Below are positions 24,201 through 32,781 of a stretch of 64,000 nucleotides of DNA, piece after piece. Origin of the DNA: Herpetosiphon aurantiacus DSM 785 (lineage in GTDB: Bacteria > Chloroflexota > Chloroflexia > Chloroflexales > Herpetosiphonaceae); the NCBI GenBank assembly GCA_000018565.1, contig CP000875.1:2929199-2993198 (forward strand). The letters run 5' to 3'. The notes under the pieces were generated by a model that saw nothing but the letters and a program-made list of their open reading frames with translations, did no database searches and was not told the DNA's origin. Made by a program: the position numbers and the translations under genes. The first letter of the stretch is position 1. Each line of letters begins with the position of its first letter.

Positions 24201-26645
24201 TTACTCTATTACCAAAACTCCACCGCTATCGCTCATTTGCGAGCCACCTTGGCTGATACTGACATTATTGCCATTGCGCTGGACGGTGTAGCCCGTGTTT
24301 GGTTGCAATCCTGTGATTAATTGCAGGTTGGCAGCGTTCGCGGTGCTATATTCGATTGTGGCAAAAGCCTGATCAAGATTAATTGGGAAGAGCACCACCT
24401 GCGAGCCAATTTGTGCCCCAGCATAATTGCCAGAACTAGCCTGAATGAGGCTGACGTTGGCTGGCGTGACTCCACTGTTAGCAGCTTGCAATACCTGCAA
24501 AAAGCGTACATCCTGTGGGTTGCCAGGAGCATCAATTCGCAATCGCACTTTCATGGGGTCGTCGCTGGCCGCAGTATTCTCCGATTGTTGGTCGGCAATG
24601 TTGACGGCGCTTAATGTCGCACCCGCTGGCAATAAACTGGTTACATTCAACGTCTGTCCACCAGCAGTTGTCATCGTAGCGCGGTTGCCGTTAACGGTTG
24701 CTGGTGTGGGCAATTGTAGCCACCAGCGTTTGAAGCGGTTGGCGGTTTGCGATGTGCCACGATCATAGGTCACAATCGTGTCGGGTTTGAGCCAGACAAT
24801 CGAACGACTAGCGTGGCTAATATCGGTCGTTGCCTCGTTTTCGCTATTGTAGAGGTTGGTTGCATCGCCCAAAGCATAGGTAAAACGGCTATCAAGGCTA
24901 TGTGCAACTAAGTTTGGATCACCAGTTGGCACTAAATTCCATTGTGAGCCACGTTGCCATAGATCGATCCGCCAATCGGATGGATCACGATCAGGCTGAT
25001 CATTTTCGAGTGCGATCAGGTTGCGAAACTCGGAGCTGGCGATGCCCTCGGCGATATCAGCGTAGCCAGTGCGAGCTTTGGTTAGCCATTCGCCGTTGCG
25101 AAACCACTCAAAATGATTGCCATCGGCCTGTTGATGGTCGATAAAATTCCAACTTAGGCTGAAATTGAACCAACCTGTATCATCGGCCCAACTGGTACGC
25201 GAGAAAATTTTGTGCATGCCTTCAGCGTAGAAATCCAGCGGTAGGCTTGGCCGTGGGTCGCTTGCCACAGCAGCCGTCGGATCAAACAGCATGAAATAGA
25301 TAATGGCATCGCGAAAATCATTGGGGTTGCCAACTCGTTCGATCAAGCCCTCAGCTCCACCTGGCGGGGTGACGGTTTCGATCCAGCGCACTTTGGCCAA
25401 ACGGGCAGCATTGCCAGTCCGTTGATCGTAAATCCCCAATGAACCAAAGGCATTGATAAAATCGACCAAGTGATAGCTCTGGGCATCGCCATACCAGGCT
25501 GGCTGATAGACCAAACCATGATTAGGATCTTCGGTTGGGTTGGAACTCAACGAGTGTAAGTAGCTGGTAACAAAATCATCCCAAAATGGATTTTCGGTCA
25601 GTTTGCAGTGCGGGCCACAGGTATCTTTGCCTGCGGTTTGCAAAGCCAACAGAAATTGAATCGCATAGCTGGCGGTTTGTGGGCTATACTCAAAGCCTTC
25701 CGGCAATAGGCCACCCTTGCTATCGGTACGGGTCAGATGATCAAAAATATACAGCCAAGCACCGGTGGCGTTGTTCAAATAATCGCGCAGTTGATTATTT
25801 GGGTCGTCATTGGCATCAAATGCTAGTGCCATCATGCCCAAATTGCGCATATGGGCCACAAAATAGTTATTGCCAGACCAACGTACTTGAGCTGTATCGG
25901 CAATCAAACTTGGATCGTTGATCACGCCAACTGGCTCGGGATGATGATAGGCACGTTGGACAATTTCATCTGACCAGCGTAAAAAGACCCCGCGAATCGC
26001 CGCTTTATCGCTAGCACTCAAGACTGGGTAAATCCAATCGACGACCAAGGGAAAGGCCTCGCCATGCCAACGGGCGCGGTTTGAATCCTCGGTAAAAAAG
26101 CGTGGGCTACGAAATGGCGGGTAGCCTGTCGATTGAGTTTCAGGGCACAGATAATCATCATTTTCAGCTGGGCCTTGCGCCGCAATATTAATGATGTACA
26201 TCAACAGGGTTCGCGCTCGTTGCGCATAATCGGCGCGAGCCGCCTCATTGGGATCAATCAACGACATAAAAGCGAAGAGTTCAGCATACATTTCGGTTGG
26301 AAACTCTTCGTATTCGGTGCTGCCACAATCACGGATTGGCACATCGCCAGCATCCATGGTAATTTTGGCCTCTTCAGCCACCAACTTCAAGCCATCACGA
26401 TACATTGGGTTGGAATCACTGGCCCACGCTCGCAATCGCGGCAAATCGGCTTGAGTTAGCCATAAACGTGGGTGAGCATTCGGATCACCGGTCATGATCA
26501 CTGGCAAACTGGTTTTGGTTGAATCGGGCGGCAAATTGGTGGCCTCGCCGCTCACACTGGTTACGGCAGGGTTCGTGGGCGCTGGAGCAGCCACCCCACA
26601 GCCGACCAGAATCATCAGCAAGATCAAACTTGAAATACGTCGCAT
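24201..26645 (-). CDS. heparinase II/III-fold polysaccharide lyase-like lipoprotein
   Basis: 814 residues. The lipoprotein signal has lipobox LVGC (about residues 14-17), then a Pro/Thr/Ser linker. Residues 60-450 look like the alpha/alpha-toroid of heparinase II/III and alginate lyases (HPRLWLTQADLPRLRAW, YEEFPTEMYAE, RWSGNNYFVAHMRNLGMMAL, LPEGFEYSP). Residues 450-800 are beta-rich and include FIDHQQADGNHFEWFRNGEW, the region with the conserved His, Asp and aromatic residues in this fold. It is expected to act on an acidic or uronate-containing polysaccharide at the cell surface; substrate unknown. The start is set by GGAGG 5 bases before MRRISS. It lies 18 bases after the beta-helix gene, so they form one operon. 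Confidence 0.75.
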   Translation of the reverse strand: MRRISSLILLMILVGCGVAAPAPTNPAVTSVSGEATNLPPDSTKTSLPVIMTGDPNAHPRLWLTQADLPRLRAWASDSNPMYRDGLKLVAEEAKITMDAGDVPIRDCGSTEYEEFPTEMYAELFAFMSLIDPNEAARADYAQRARTLLMYIINIAAQGPAENDDYLCPETQSTGYPPFRSPRFFTEDSNRARWHGEAFPLVVDWIYPVLSASDKAAIRGVFLRWSDEIVQRAYHHPEPVGVINDPSLIADTAQVRWSGNNYFVAHMRNLGMMALAFDANDDPNNQLRDYLNNATGAWLYIFDHLTRTDSKGGLLPEGFEYSPQTASYAIQFLLALQTAGKDTCGPHCKLTENPFWDDFVTSYLHSLSSNPTEDPNHGLVYQPAWYGDAQSYHLVDFINAFGSLGIYDQRTGNAARLAKVRWIETVTPPGGAEGLIERVGNPNDFRDAIIYFMLFDPTAAVASDPRPSLPLDFYAEGMHKIFSRTSWADDTGWFNFSLSWNFIDHQQADGNHFEWFRNGEWLTKARTGYADIAEGIASSEFRNLIALENDQPDRDPSDWRIDLWQRGSQWNLVPTGDPNLVAHSLDSRFTYALGDATNLYNSENEATTDISHASRSIVWLKPDTIVTYDRGTSQTANRFKRWWLQLPTPATVNGNRATMTTAGGQTLNVTSLLPAGATLSAVNIADQQSENTAASDDPMKVRLRIDAPGNPQDVRFLQVLQAANSGVTPANVSLIQASSGNYAGAQIGSQVVLFPINLDQAFATIEYSTANAANLQLITGLQPNTGYTVQRNGNNVSISQGGSQMSDSGGVLVIE

Positions 26646-26663
26646 AGGTTCCTCCACAATCAA

Positions 26664-28289
26664 TTAACGGATTGCTAATGGCAAATAAACTTGGGGTAAT
26701 TGCACCGCCGCTTCGACCGCGCCAACATCACAGCCAGCCACTCGTGTCGCGCCCCGTTGATCAGTCGTTGGACAAAGATTAGGATCGGCACTATCAATTA
26801 ATGGGCTGCCCGTCAGCGGCGTATAAACTGGCATGGCCACGCGCCCGCCATTCACTTGGAGCGCCGAAAGCAGCAGATTATTGGTATTTTGCTGATCGCT
26901 GGCCGTATCGAGCCCAGCGCATGTACCATCGCTAAAATTGAAGCCCAACGATTGGACAGCGCTGCCGCCACAATTATTGCTAGCGCCAGCCACGACACTA
27001 TTGCCAATTTGAATAATGCCTGGTTGCTCACTGGTCAGCGGCGAATCCTCGTACCATTCGTTGCCAGCCAAAGCGGTGTTGTTGTAAAAAGTGCTGTTGG
27101 TAATCACCGCATAACGCGCTTTGTGATAAAGGCCACCACCAAATTGATCGGCCTGATTTTCGGCGACTGTCACGTTGGTCAGGGTCAAGTTGTCGTCGGA
27201 ATTTTGGTAGATTGCGCCACCATGGCCAGCACTTGCTTGGTTACGAATTAGGCTAGCATTGCTGATAAACAGTGTGCCGCTAGAATGGTAAATTGCTCCA
27301 CCGCCATTTGTGCCAGTTGCTTGATTCGCCTCGATCAATAGATCGACGAGTTCGGCGTGTGTACCATAGCTACTAATTGCGCCACCCTCATCGGCCTGAT
27401 TGCCCAGCAGGCGTGAGCGTTTGAGCAACAAGCGCCCACCGCTATTCCAAATTGCGCCGCCAGTGCCACTAACCGTGTTGGCTTGCAATAAACTATCGGT
27501 GATCGTCAGTCCGCCAGTGTTTTCGAGCGCACCGCCATAACCACCAGTATTTTCGAGAAAGTTGCTATAACGAATGGTTGCTGAGGCTTGAGTGTGAATG
27601 AAGATCGCACCGCCATCACGGGCTTGATTGCGATAAAAACGGCTGTTGGTGATCGTGGTTGGGCCAACGCTATAAATCGCTCCCCCAAATGAAGTAACGG
27701 TGTTGGTCGGAGCTATATTGGCAGTAAAATCGCTATTGTCAATAGCCAAATCGCAGCCATCGTTATAAATCGCGCCGCCCGAAGCTGAGCGATTGCCCTG
27801 AAAACTGCTATTGCGAATCGTTAAACTACCGCCGCTGCCTTGAAAGCAATAGATCGCCCCGCCTTGATCGGTTGCTTGATGATTTTTGAGAATCACCTTA
27901 TCGAGCACAACCTCGGCTCCAACCAACTCCAATGCCCCGCCGCCAACCGCCGAAAACCCTGCTTCTAGGGTCAAATTTCGGAGATTTAGCTGAATTGCGC
28001 CGTTGGCTACAAACAAGCGATTGAGATTGCGCCCGCTCAGCGTGATTTGATTTGCCCCATCAATCGTGGTAGAACTAACCAAAATTTTATCGCTTGTAAG
28101 ATTGATCGTGGCTGCGCCACCACAATTAAAGCTAATAATGCCGCCGTTGGTTAGCGCCGCATCCAGAGCAGCTTCGGTACAACTAGCGGGCGTACCAGTG
28201 CCAACCACGCCAGCAGAGGGCGCAGCCTGAACCTGAATTGCCGCAACTAACGTACAACAAACGATCAACAAAACCTTTAAAAAGTGCAT
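26664..28289 (-). CDS. secreted right-handed beta-helix protein
   Basis: 541 residues with a signal peptide (residues 1-22, ending VQAAPS). The N-terminal part (GTPASCTEAALDAALTNGG) is typical of secreted beta-helix proteins with a choice-of-anchor tail. From residue 90 to about 400 there are more than ten turns with G-G-A-[IL]-[YWE]-N motifs (GGAIYNDGC, GGAIYSVG, GGAIFIHT, GGALENTG, GGAIWNSG), the polymorphic-membrane-protein-like repeat. The end has SPLIDSADPNLCPTTDQRG and DVGAVEAA, then a final PQVYLPLAIR. Probably a surface adhesin or polysaccharide-binding or -cleaving partner of the lyase encoded next. GGAGG precedes the ATG. Confidence 0.85.
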   Translation of the reverse strand: MHFLKVLLIVCCTLVAAIQVQAAPSAGVVGTGTPASCTEAALDAALTNGGIISFNCGGAATINLTSDKILVSSTTIDGANQITLSGRNLNRLFVANGAIQLNLRNLTLEAGFSAVGGGALELVGAEVVLDKVILKNHQATDQGGAIYCFQGSGGSLTIRNSSFQGNRSASGGAIYNDGCDLAIDNSDFTANIAPTNTVTSFGGAIYSVGPTTITNSRFYRNQARDGGAIFIHTQASATIRYSNFLENTGGYGGALENTGGLTITDSLLQANTVSGTGGAIWNSGGRLLLKRSRLLGNQADEGGAISSYGTHAELVDLLIEANQATGTNGGGAIYHSSGTLFISNASLIRNQASAGHGGAIYQNSDDNLTLTNVTVAENQADQFGGGLYHKARYAVITNSTFYNNTALAGNEWYEDSPLTSEQPGIIQIGNSVVAGASNNCGGSAVQSLGFNFSDGTCAGLDTASDQQNTNNLLLSALQVNGGRVAMPVYTPLTGSPLIDSADPNLCPTTDQRGATRVAGCDVGAVEAAVQLPQVYLPLAIR

Positions 28290-28491
28290 AATTTCCTCCA
28301 GAGTTGGCTTTGACTCATTCTGAAGGAGTTATAGCAGCTCCACCGATAGAAAACTTGACATTTCCTACCAAATCTAACCAAAGTGCAATGATTTAATGAA
28401 AAACGTATGGAGATCGCGTTGCGGCAACAGTGGAATGCAATGAGATTGGCATTCGTCCGTTAATGGGGCGCGTTAAGCAGTTATTAGCTGA

Positions 28492-28517
28492 CGTGGTAGC
28501 ATCCAAGCGCTACCACG
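28492..28517. repeat. 9-bp inverted repeat
   Basis: CGTGGTAGC and GCTACCACG with an 8-base spacer, just past the stop of the NTF2-like gene. It may serve as a weak terminator, although no T-run follows. Confidence 0.5.
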
Positions 28518-28537
28518 CAACTGATTGATTATGCTAG

Positions 28538-28942
28538 TTAGCGATGAAGATCCTGATCGTGATAAGCCCACAGCACATTAATCACTGTCCATTGATCGTT
28601 GATTTTAACCAGATGCATATAATCGATCCACTCGTCAGCGGTAAGTTTCACGCTAGCAACGCTCGCTTGAACATCTAAAATTTCAACCGTTTTGCGCGGT
28701 GTTGCGGGAAATTTATCGCCATCTCGATTATAGCTAGCTGCCAGCAAAATCATTTCCTCGGCGCTCGCTTCACGCAAATATTGTTTGCCAGTGCCCCGAT
28801 GCGTCCAGAATGTGCGTTTGACCATGCGTGGATGAATACTACGTTGCATTTGTGCAGGATCGAGGTTGTGCTGAGATTCCAGATAATCCAAGGCTGCTTG
28901 CTGAATCGCTGCGATATCGTCGTTCGTTGAGCTGTGGTGCAT
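28538..28942 (-). CDS. NTF2-like (putative lumazine-binding) protein
   Basis: 134 residues with the small alpha+beta cone fold of SnoaL/NTF2-like proteins. The N-terminal helix is DDIAAIQQAALDYLESQH, then HPRMVKRTFW, VEILDVQASVASVKL, and the final strands WIDYMHLVKINDQWTVINVLW. The QWTVINVLW ending is characteristic of the PF12893-type family annotated as putative lumazine-binding. No catalytic residues can be named. No signal peptide. GGAG lies 7 bases before the ATG. It is a monocistronic gene with no informative neighbours. Confidence 0.75.
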   Translation of the reverse strand: MHHSSTNDDIAAIQQAALDYLESQHNLDPAQMQRSIHPRMVKRTFWTHRGTGKQYLREASAEEMILLAASYNRDGDKFPATPRKTVEILDVQASVASVKLTADEWIDYMHLVKINDQWTVINVLWAYHDQDLHR

Positions 28943-29053
28943 TCCATACTCCGCTTGTTCAGAAACACTAATGCTTCACCCATGAAGCGCTGTTAGTGTA
29001 GTAGCCCAGCCAAGTGCATGTCAATCGGTCGTTGGCATGATTGCATTTAAATC

Positions 29054-29087
29054 AAAAAAAGCCAGCGATCAACAATTGATCGCTGGC
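29054..29087 (-). terminator. rho-independent terminator of the sigma-factor operon
   Basis: A 12-bp perfect stem (GCCAGCGATCAA and its complement) with a 3-base loop, read leftward and followed by seven T residues. It lies 14 bases after the stop of the LolA-like gene. Confidence 0.9.
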
Positions 29088-29101
29088 TTAAGGCTAAATG
29101 C

Positions 29102-29980
29102 TTATTCGGTAACGTCGATTGGAGCGCCTGCTGGTGGGGCGAAGAAGTCGGCAGGATACGAACCATTAACTTCGAATTCAGTATAGGCTGATTCAACGAA
29201 TAAATCGCCGTTGGTCTCGTAGTACTCCGACTTCAACACCACAAACAACTCATCGTCGATCCAGAATTTGAGCCGCGTATTGGCTTGGTCGCTATCGCCA
29301 CCAATCACACATTCGATCACCAAGGCATCACGGCCCAAGAAGCTTTCTTGGCCAACAGTTGAAAGCTGATCGCCTGGTTGAGCGCACAAACCTTCGCTAT
29401 TGCCATTCGAGTCGAGCGAAGCGGTTGGATTGGGAATCACATACAACGCGCCATCCAACTCGCTCGCAGCGAATTGCGAGACCGTACCATCAACCAGGTT
29501 GGGCTGGCCAGCTGGCGAGATCCATGCCCAAGCATCGTCGCCATTCATAATTTGGGTTTCGTATTGCTCAGGCATTGTGTTGCCGCTTGGCCAAATAATT
29601 TCTTTGCGCAATTTGTTTGGCTGTTGCACCCAAATTTTTTCGCTGACTACGCTGCCAGTGCCGGGTACATGGGTTTCGAGCACGCCATGCAGCGAATCAA
29701 TCCCCGTCAAACCAAAAGCGGTTACTTGTTCGGCACGGCGCAAGGCCTCTTGAGCACTCACTTGGTTAACTTGGCTGGGCAATAAGCCAAAACCAACCGC
29801 TGCCAAGGCCACCCCACACGCGGCCATCATGGCGGGGCGCAACCAACCAACCCGCCGTGTTGCTTGAGGCTTGAGCGCAACTTGGGCTTGAATTGGCTTG
29901 AGCAAATTGAGCGAACCTTCAGGCACTTCATGCTCAGCGATGCTGGTGAGTGCTTGTGAAATATGCTTATCGTTATGCAT
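29102..29980 (-). CDS. membrane-anchored LolA/RseB-like protein, sigma-factor partner
   Basis: 292 residues. A short cytoplasmic N-terminus (1-45), one transmembrane segment (about 47-68, AMMAACGVALAAVGFGLL) and an extracytoplasmic domain (70-292) with LolA/RseB-like beta-sheet features: GVLETHVPG, VVSEKIWVQQPNKLRKEI, DGDAWAWISP-like turns, and LKFWIDDELFVVLKSEYY. RseB/MucB proteins bind lipids or lipoproteins and tune release of an ECF sigma factor. The gene follows an ECF sigma gene by 14 bases, so a sensing or anti-sigma role is inferred. The N-terminal 45 residues would be the sigma-binding part, but no zinc-type HxxxCxxC motif is present. GAGGAG precedes the ATG. Confidence 0.7.
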   Translation of the reverse strand: MHNDKHISQALTSIAEHEVPEGSLNLLKPIQAQVALKPQATRRVGWLRPAMMAACGVALAAVGFGLLPSQVNQVSAQEALRRAEQVTAFGLTGIDSLHGVLETHVPGTGSVVSEKIWVQQPNKLRKEIIWPSGNTMPEQYETQIMNGDDAWAWISPAGQPNLVDGTVSQFAASELDGALYVIPNPTASLDSNGNSEGLCAQPGDQLSTVGQESFLGRDALVIECVIGGDSDQANTRLKFWIDDELFVVLKSEYYETNGDLFVESAYTEFEVNGSYPADFFAPPAGAPIDVTE

Positions 29981-29994
29981 TGCAGACTCCTCGA

Positions 29995-30561
29995 CTACAC
30001 AGATTCATTAATAATTGGGGCTAAGAGCCGACGTAACCGTTCGCGAGCACCGAACAAGCGTTGTTTGATTGCGCCTGCGCTGGTGGCGGCATCATCGGCC
30101 ATTTCGGCCTCGCTCATTCCAAGGTAATAGCGTTGCACAATTGCTGCCCGTTGCAACGGTGTTAGTTGGTTCAAGGCTTGCATGACGCTTTCGCGCAGTG
30201 CATCTTGCTCCAGCAAGGCCTCTGGTTGGGGTTCGTTGCTCATTAATTCTTCGAACAACGCCAAGCCAGCAGCGTTTGATTGATCAAGTGAGCTTTGGCG
30301 TTCGCGGCGTTGGGCATCTTTGAGTGCATCGTTCAACACAATTTTCATAAACCACGGGCCGAAGGCGCGTTGGCTATCAAATTGTTGGATGCGCTGCACC
30401 ACCCGCAGAAAAGCCGATTGAACAATATCTTCAGCAGCAGCCCGATCGCGGACAACCAAGATCGCTGCGCGGACAGCCTGATATTGATATTGATGAACAA
30501 GGGGGGCTAGCCCAGCGATATCACCTTGTTTGAGTCGAGCTATAGCTTCGTGATCGTGCAT
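29995..30561 (-). CDS. ECF RNA polymerase sigma factor
   Basis: 188 residues. Region 2 (about residues 15-85) contains AAEDIVQSAFLRVVQRI and RAFGPWFMKIVLNDALKDAQRR. Region 4 (about 130-180) contains LTPLQRAAIVQRYYLGMSEAEMA and the helix-turn-helix SAGAIKQRLFGARERLRRLL. It directs RNA polymerase to a small regulon, often including its own operon. The ATG at 30561 with AAGGAAGGAT in front is preferred over an upstream TTG. It is followed by its probable membrane regulator. Confidence 0.92.
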   Translation of the reverse strand: MHDHEAIARLKQGDIAGLAPLVHQYQYQAVRAAILVVRDRAAAEDIVQSAFLRVVQRIQQFDSQRAFGPWFMKIVLNDALKDAQRRERQSSLDQSNAAGLALFEELMSNEPQPEALLEQDALRESVMQALNQLTPLQRAAIVQRYYLGMSEAEMADDAATSAGAIKQRLFGARERLRRLLAPIINESV

Positions 30562-30655
30562 ATCCTTCCTTTCAGCCAATTGTTGAGTGCGCCCTCACTA
30601 GATATATCCAAGCACAGGCTAAAAAGTTAGGCCACCACAAAGCGAACATAGAACA

Positions 30656-30733
30656 AATCAAAAGGCAAAAGTCAGAAGGCAAAAGCAGAGGCGCAGAGCA
30701 TTTGATCCACGAAGCGCACGAAGGCCACGAAGG
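30656..30733 (+). repeat. cluster of short dispersed repeats
   Basis: AATCAAAAGGCAAAAGTCAG and AAGGCAAAAGC resemble the 14-bp tandem unit at 22204. TTGATCCACGAAGCGCACGA plus AGGCCACGAAGG resembles the ACGAAG repeat at 3805. No gene seen in this gap between divergent sigma-factor and AraC genes. Confidence 0.55.
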
Positions 30734-30832
30734 GGATAAATATCAGGAATTTGTGGATGATTGAACAATCAACCTATGGCAGCTAAAATACGATCTTGAA
30801 TCCATCATCATCACGCCATACGAGGAGCCTGC

Positions 30833-31669
30833 ATGAGTTTGGTTAGCCTGCCAGTCAATCGTGCGTTACGCCCATTGATTCGTTCGATCGTCTTGCATCA
30901 AGCACATGGATCTGAAGCCTCAGCCTATCCGGTCTTGCCAACGCCATTTCCGGTGGCAGGAATCCAATATCAAGGGCGTTTGGGCGTACATCAGCAGCCA
31001 ACAAATACGTTTAAACACTTAAATCGCCTAGGCTTGACGGGATTACAATCAACAATTCGCCAATTTCAGCCTGACCAACAAACCCAAACAATCTTGCTGG
31101 TTTTTCAACCATACGGCGTATTTGCTAGTTTCAAGCATACGATGGCCGATTTGCACGATCAGCATGTGCCATTGCACGAATTTATAGCCGCGAGCCAGCT
31201 CGAATATCTGATTGAGCAAATCGACACGCTGGCCTTACAATCGGCTGATTTAACCAGCGTTGCCGAACTAGTCAGTCAATTTGTATATGATCAACTCATG
31301 CCACAAGCCTGCTCACCCCATGCTAGCCTCATCAATGCAGTAAATATTCTGCTAGCAGCCAAGGGCACATATCCGATTAGCCAGCTTGCGCGTGAGGTCA
31401 ACCTCAGTCGGCGACAACTAGAACGGCTATTCAAACAGCAAATTGGCTTGCAACCGAAGGCCTATGCCAGCTTAGTGCAATTTGATCAGGCGCTGAGATC
31501 ATTGGCCAAACGTAATTCTTGGGCTAGCCTTGCCCATGATTCGGGCTACGCTGATCAAGCCCATTTTATTCGCCAATTTGCTGCCCGCGTCGGTCAATCG
31601 CCAGCAGCCTATGCAGCCACAAGCAAGGATGTCGCATTTCTTCAATCATTGCTGTTGGCCGAGAACTAA
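30833..31669 (+). CDS. AraC-family transcriptional regulator
   Basis: 278 residues. The N-terminal 160 residues are a sensor region of the type often found with this AraC subgroup (LPVNRALRPLIRSIVLHQA, FGVFASF-like VFQPYGVFASF). The C-terminal 100 residues contain two helix-turn-helix motifs: YPISQLAREVNLSRRQLERLF and WASLAHDSGYADQAHFIRQF, the latter the conserved AraC signature. GAGGAG lies 5 bases before the ATG. The DUF1398-like gene follows within 36 bases and may be its target or partner. Ligand unknown. Confidence 0.9.
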   Translation: MSLVSLPVNRALRPLIRSIVLHQAHGSEASAYPVLPTPFPVAGIQYQGRLGVHQQPTNTFKHLNRLGLTGLQSTIRQFQPDQQTQTILLVFQPYGVFASFKHTMADLHDQHVPLHEFIAASQLEYLIEQIDTLALQSADLTSVAELVSQFVYDQLMPQACSPHASLINAVNILLAAKGTYPISQLAREVNLSRRQLERLFKQQIGLQPKAYASLVQFDQALRSLAKRNSWASLAHDSGYADQAHFIRQFAARVGQSPAAYAATSKDVAFLQSLLLAEN

Positions 31670-31704
31670 ACTTGCTCCATAGCATTCTGTTATGGAGCAA
31701 CACC

Positions 31705-32106
31705 ATGTCAACGTTTGATCAAACACTGCTGCAAGCCTGTGCCGAGAGCACCCTCAACGGAACCTTACCCTTTCCTGAGGTGATTCAGCGGCTAAGCCCA
31801 AGTGTCGAGCAATATCATGTTGATCTGATTCGGCTTGAAATGACCTACTATGGTCATCAAGGCCAAAGCTTCGTCTACCCATTAAACCTAAACAAGCTGC
31901 CAGCAATTGCGAGCCAACTGGATTTAGTCGCCTTTCAAACAGCCCTCAAGGCCTCGCAACGCGGCGAAATCAGCTATCCCACATTTTTGCAGCAGAGCAT
32001 GGCAGCAGGAGTAAGCAGCTATCTGGTCTTTCTTAGTGGGCGTTTGGCGATCTATGTTGGCCGCAACGGAGCCTATTCAGTCGAGCCATTTCCAACGCAA
32101 CCATAA
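31705..32106 (+). CDS. DUF1398-family protein
   Basis: 133 residues. The pattern VIQRLSPSVEQYHVDLIRLE, TYYGHQGQSFVYPL, GEISYPTFLQQSMAAGVSSY and GRLAIYVGRNG matches the DUF1398 family (YbcV-like), small cytoplasmic proteins of unknown role that often sit beside AraC regulators. The start at 31705 is chosen because GGAG precedes it; the frame extends 11 codons further up. It follows the AraC gene closely and is likely co-transcribed with it. Confidence 0.8.
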   Translation: MSTFDQTLLQACAESTLNGTLPFPEVIQRLSPSVEQYHVDLIRLEMTYYGHQGQSFVYPLNLNKLPAIASQLDLVAFQTALKASQRGEISYPTFLQQSMAAGVSSYLVFLSGRLAIYVGRNGAYSVEPFPTQP

Positions 32107-32107
32107 T

Positions 32108-32629
32108 CTAGCTTTTGGCAATTGAATAAAGCAGCGCGGGCGAGCCATCAAGCACCAACTCGCGCTCCAACTGCATGCCCATTTTTTCAGCTACCCGAAT
32201 CGAAGCAGCATTTTCGGGGATTGGTAGGCAAATCAAACGATCAAAGTGAAGCTGATCGAACCCATAGGCAACAATTGCTTGAGCAGCCTCGCTTGCCAAA
32301 CCCTGTCCCCAATAGGCTTGATCGAGCAAATAGGCTACTTCAACTTCTTGGCGCTCGTCGATCACCCATGGCAGTAAACCACAGCGCCCAATAAAAGCTC
32401 CAGTTGGTTTATAAATCGTTGCCCACAAGCCATAGCCATAGTCGCCGTAATAAACCTTAATAATCCAATCAAGCTCGGCTTGAGTTTCTTCACGGCTCAA
32501 CACACCCTCAGGGAAGTGCTCACGAATGATCGGATCACGATATAGTCGGAATAAGGCCTCAAGATCATCAGGGGTTAATTTGCACAATATCAAGCGCTCA
32601 GTTTCCAGAATTTGCCGATCATCTACCAT
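32108..32629 (-). CDS. GNAT N-acetyltransferase, RimJ/RimL type
   Basis: 173 residues. It starts LETERLILCKLTPDDLEALF, the standard RimJ/RimL-like opening, then AFIGRCGLLPW, VEVAYLLDQAYWGQGLASEA (acetyl-CoA motif with Q-G-x-A) and LPIPENAASIRVAEKMGM. It transfers an acetyl group from acetyl-CoA to an amine; the substrate could be a protein N-terminus, a small amine or an antibiotic. AAAGGAG precedes the ATG. Convergent with the DUF1398 gene, whose stop lies 1 base away. Confidence 0.9.
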   Translation of the reverse strand: MVDDRQILETERLILCKLTPDDLEALFRLYRDPIIREHFPEGVLSREETQAELDWIIKVYYGDYGYGLWATIYKPTGAFIGRCGLLPWVIDERQEVEVAYLLDQAYWGQGLASEAAQAIVAYGFDQLHFDRLICLPIPENAASIRVAEKMGMQLERELVLDGSPALLYSIAKS

Positions 32630-32781
32630 CGTTGCAACTCCTTTAACGAATCAACTGAATGCTAACAGGCATGGCGCTGCAGCAAATCAATCGCTTGATG
32701 GAGCTTTAACCGGGCAACCCGCCCTTCATGCTATAATCTGTAGCAGCTTGCAGCCCAACGGTGTAGTGAGGAATTACGGCG

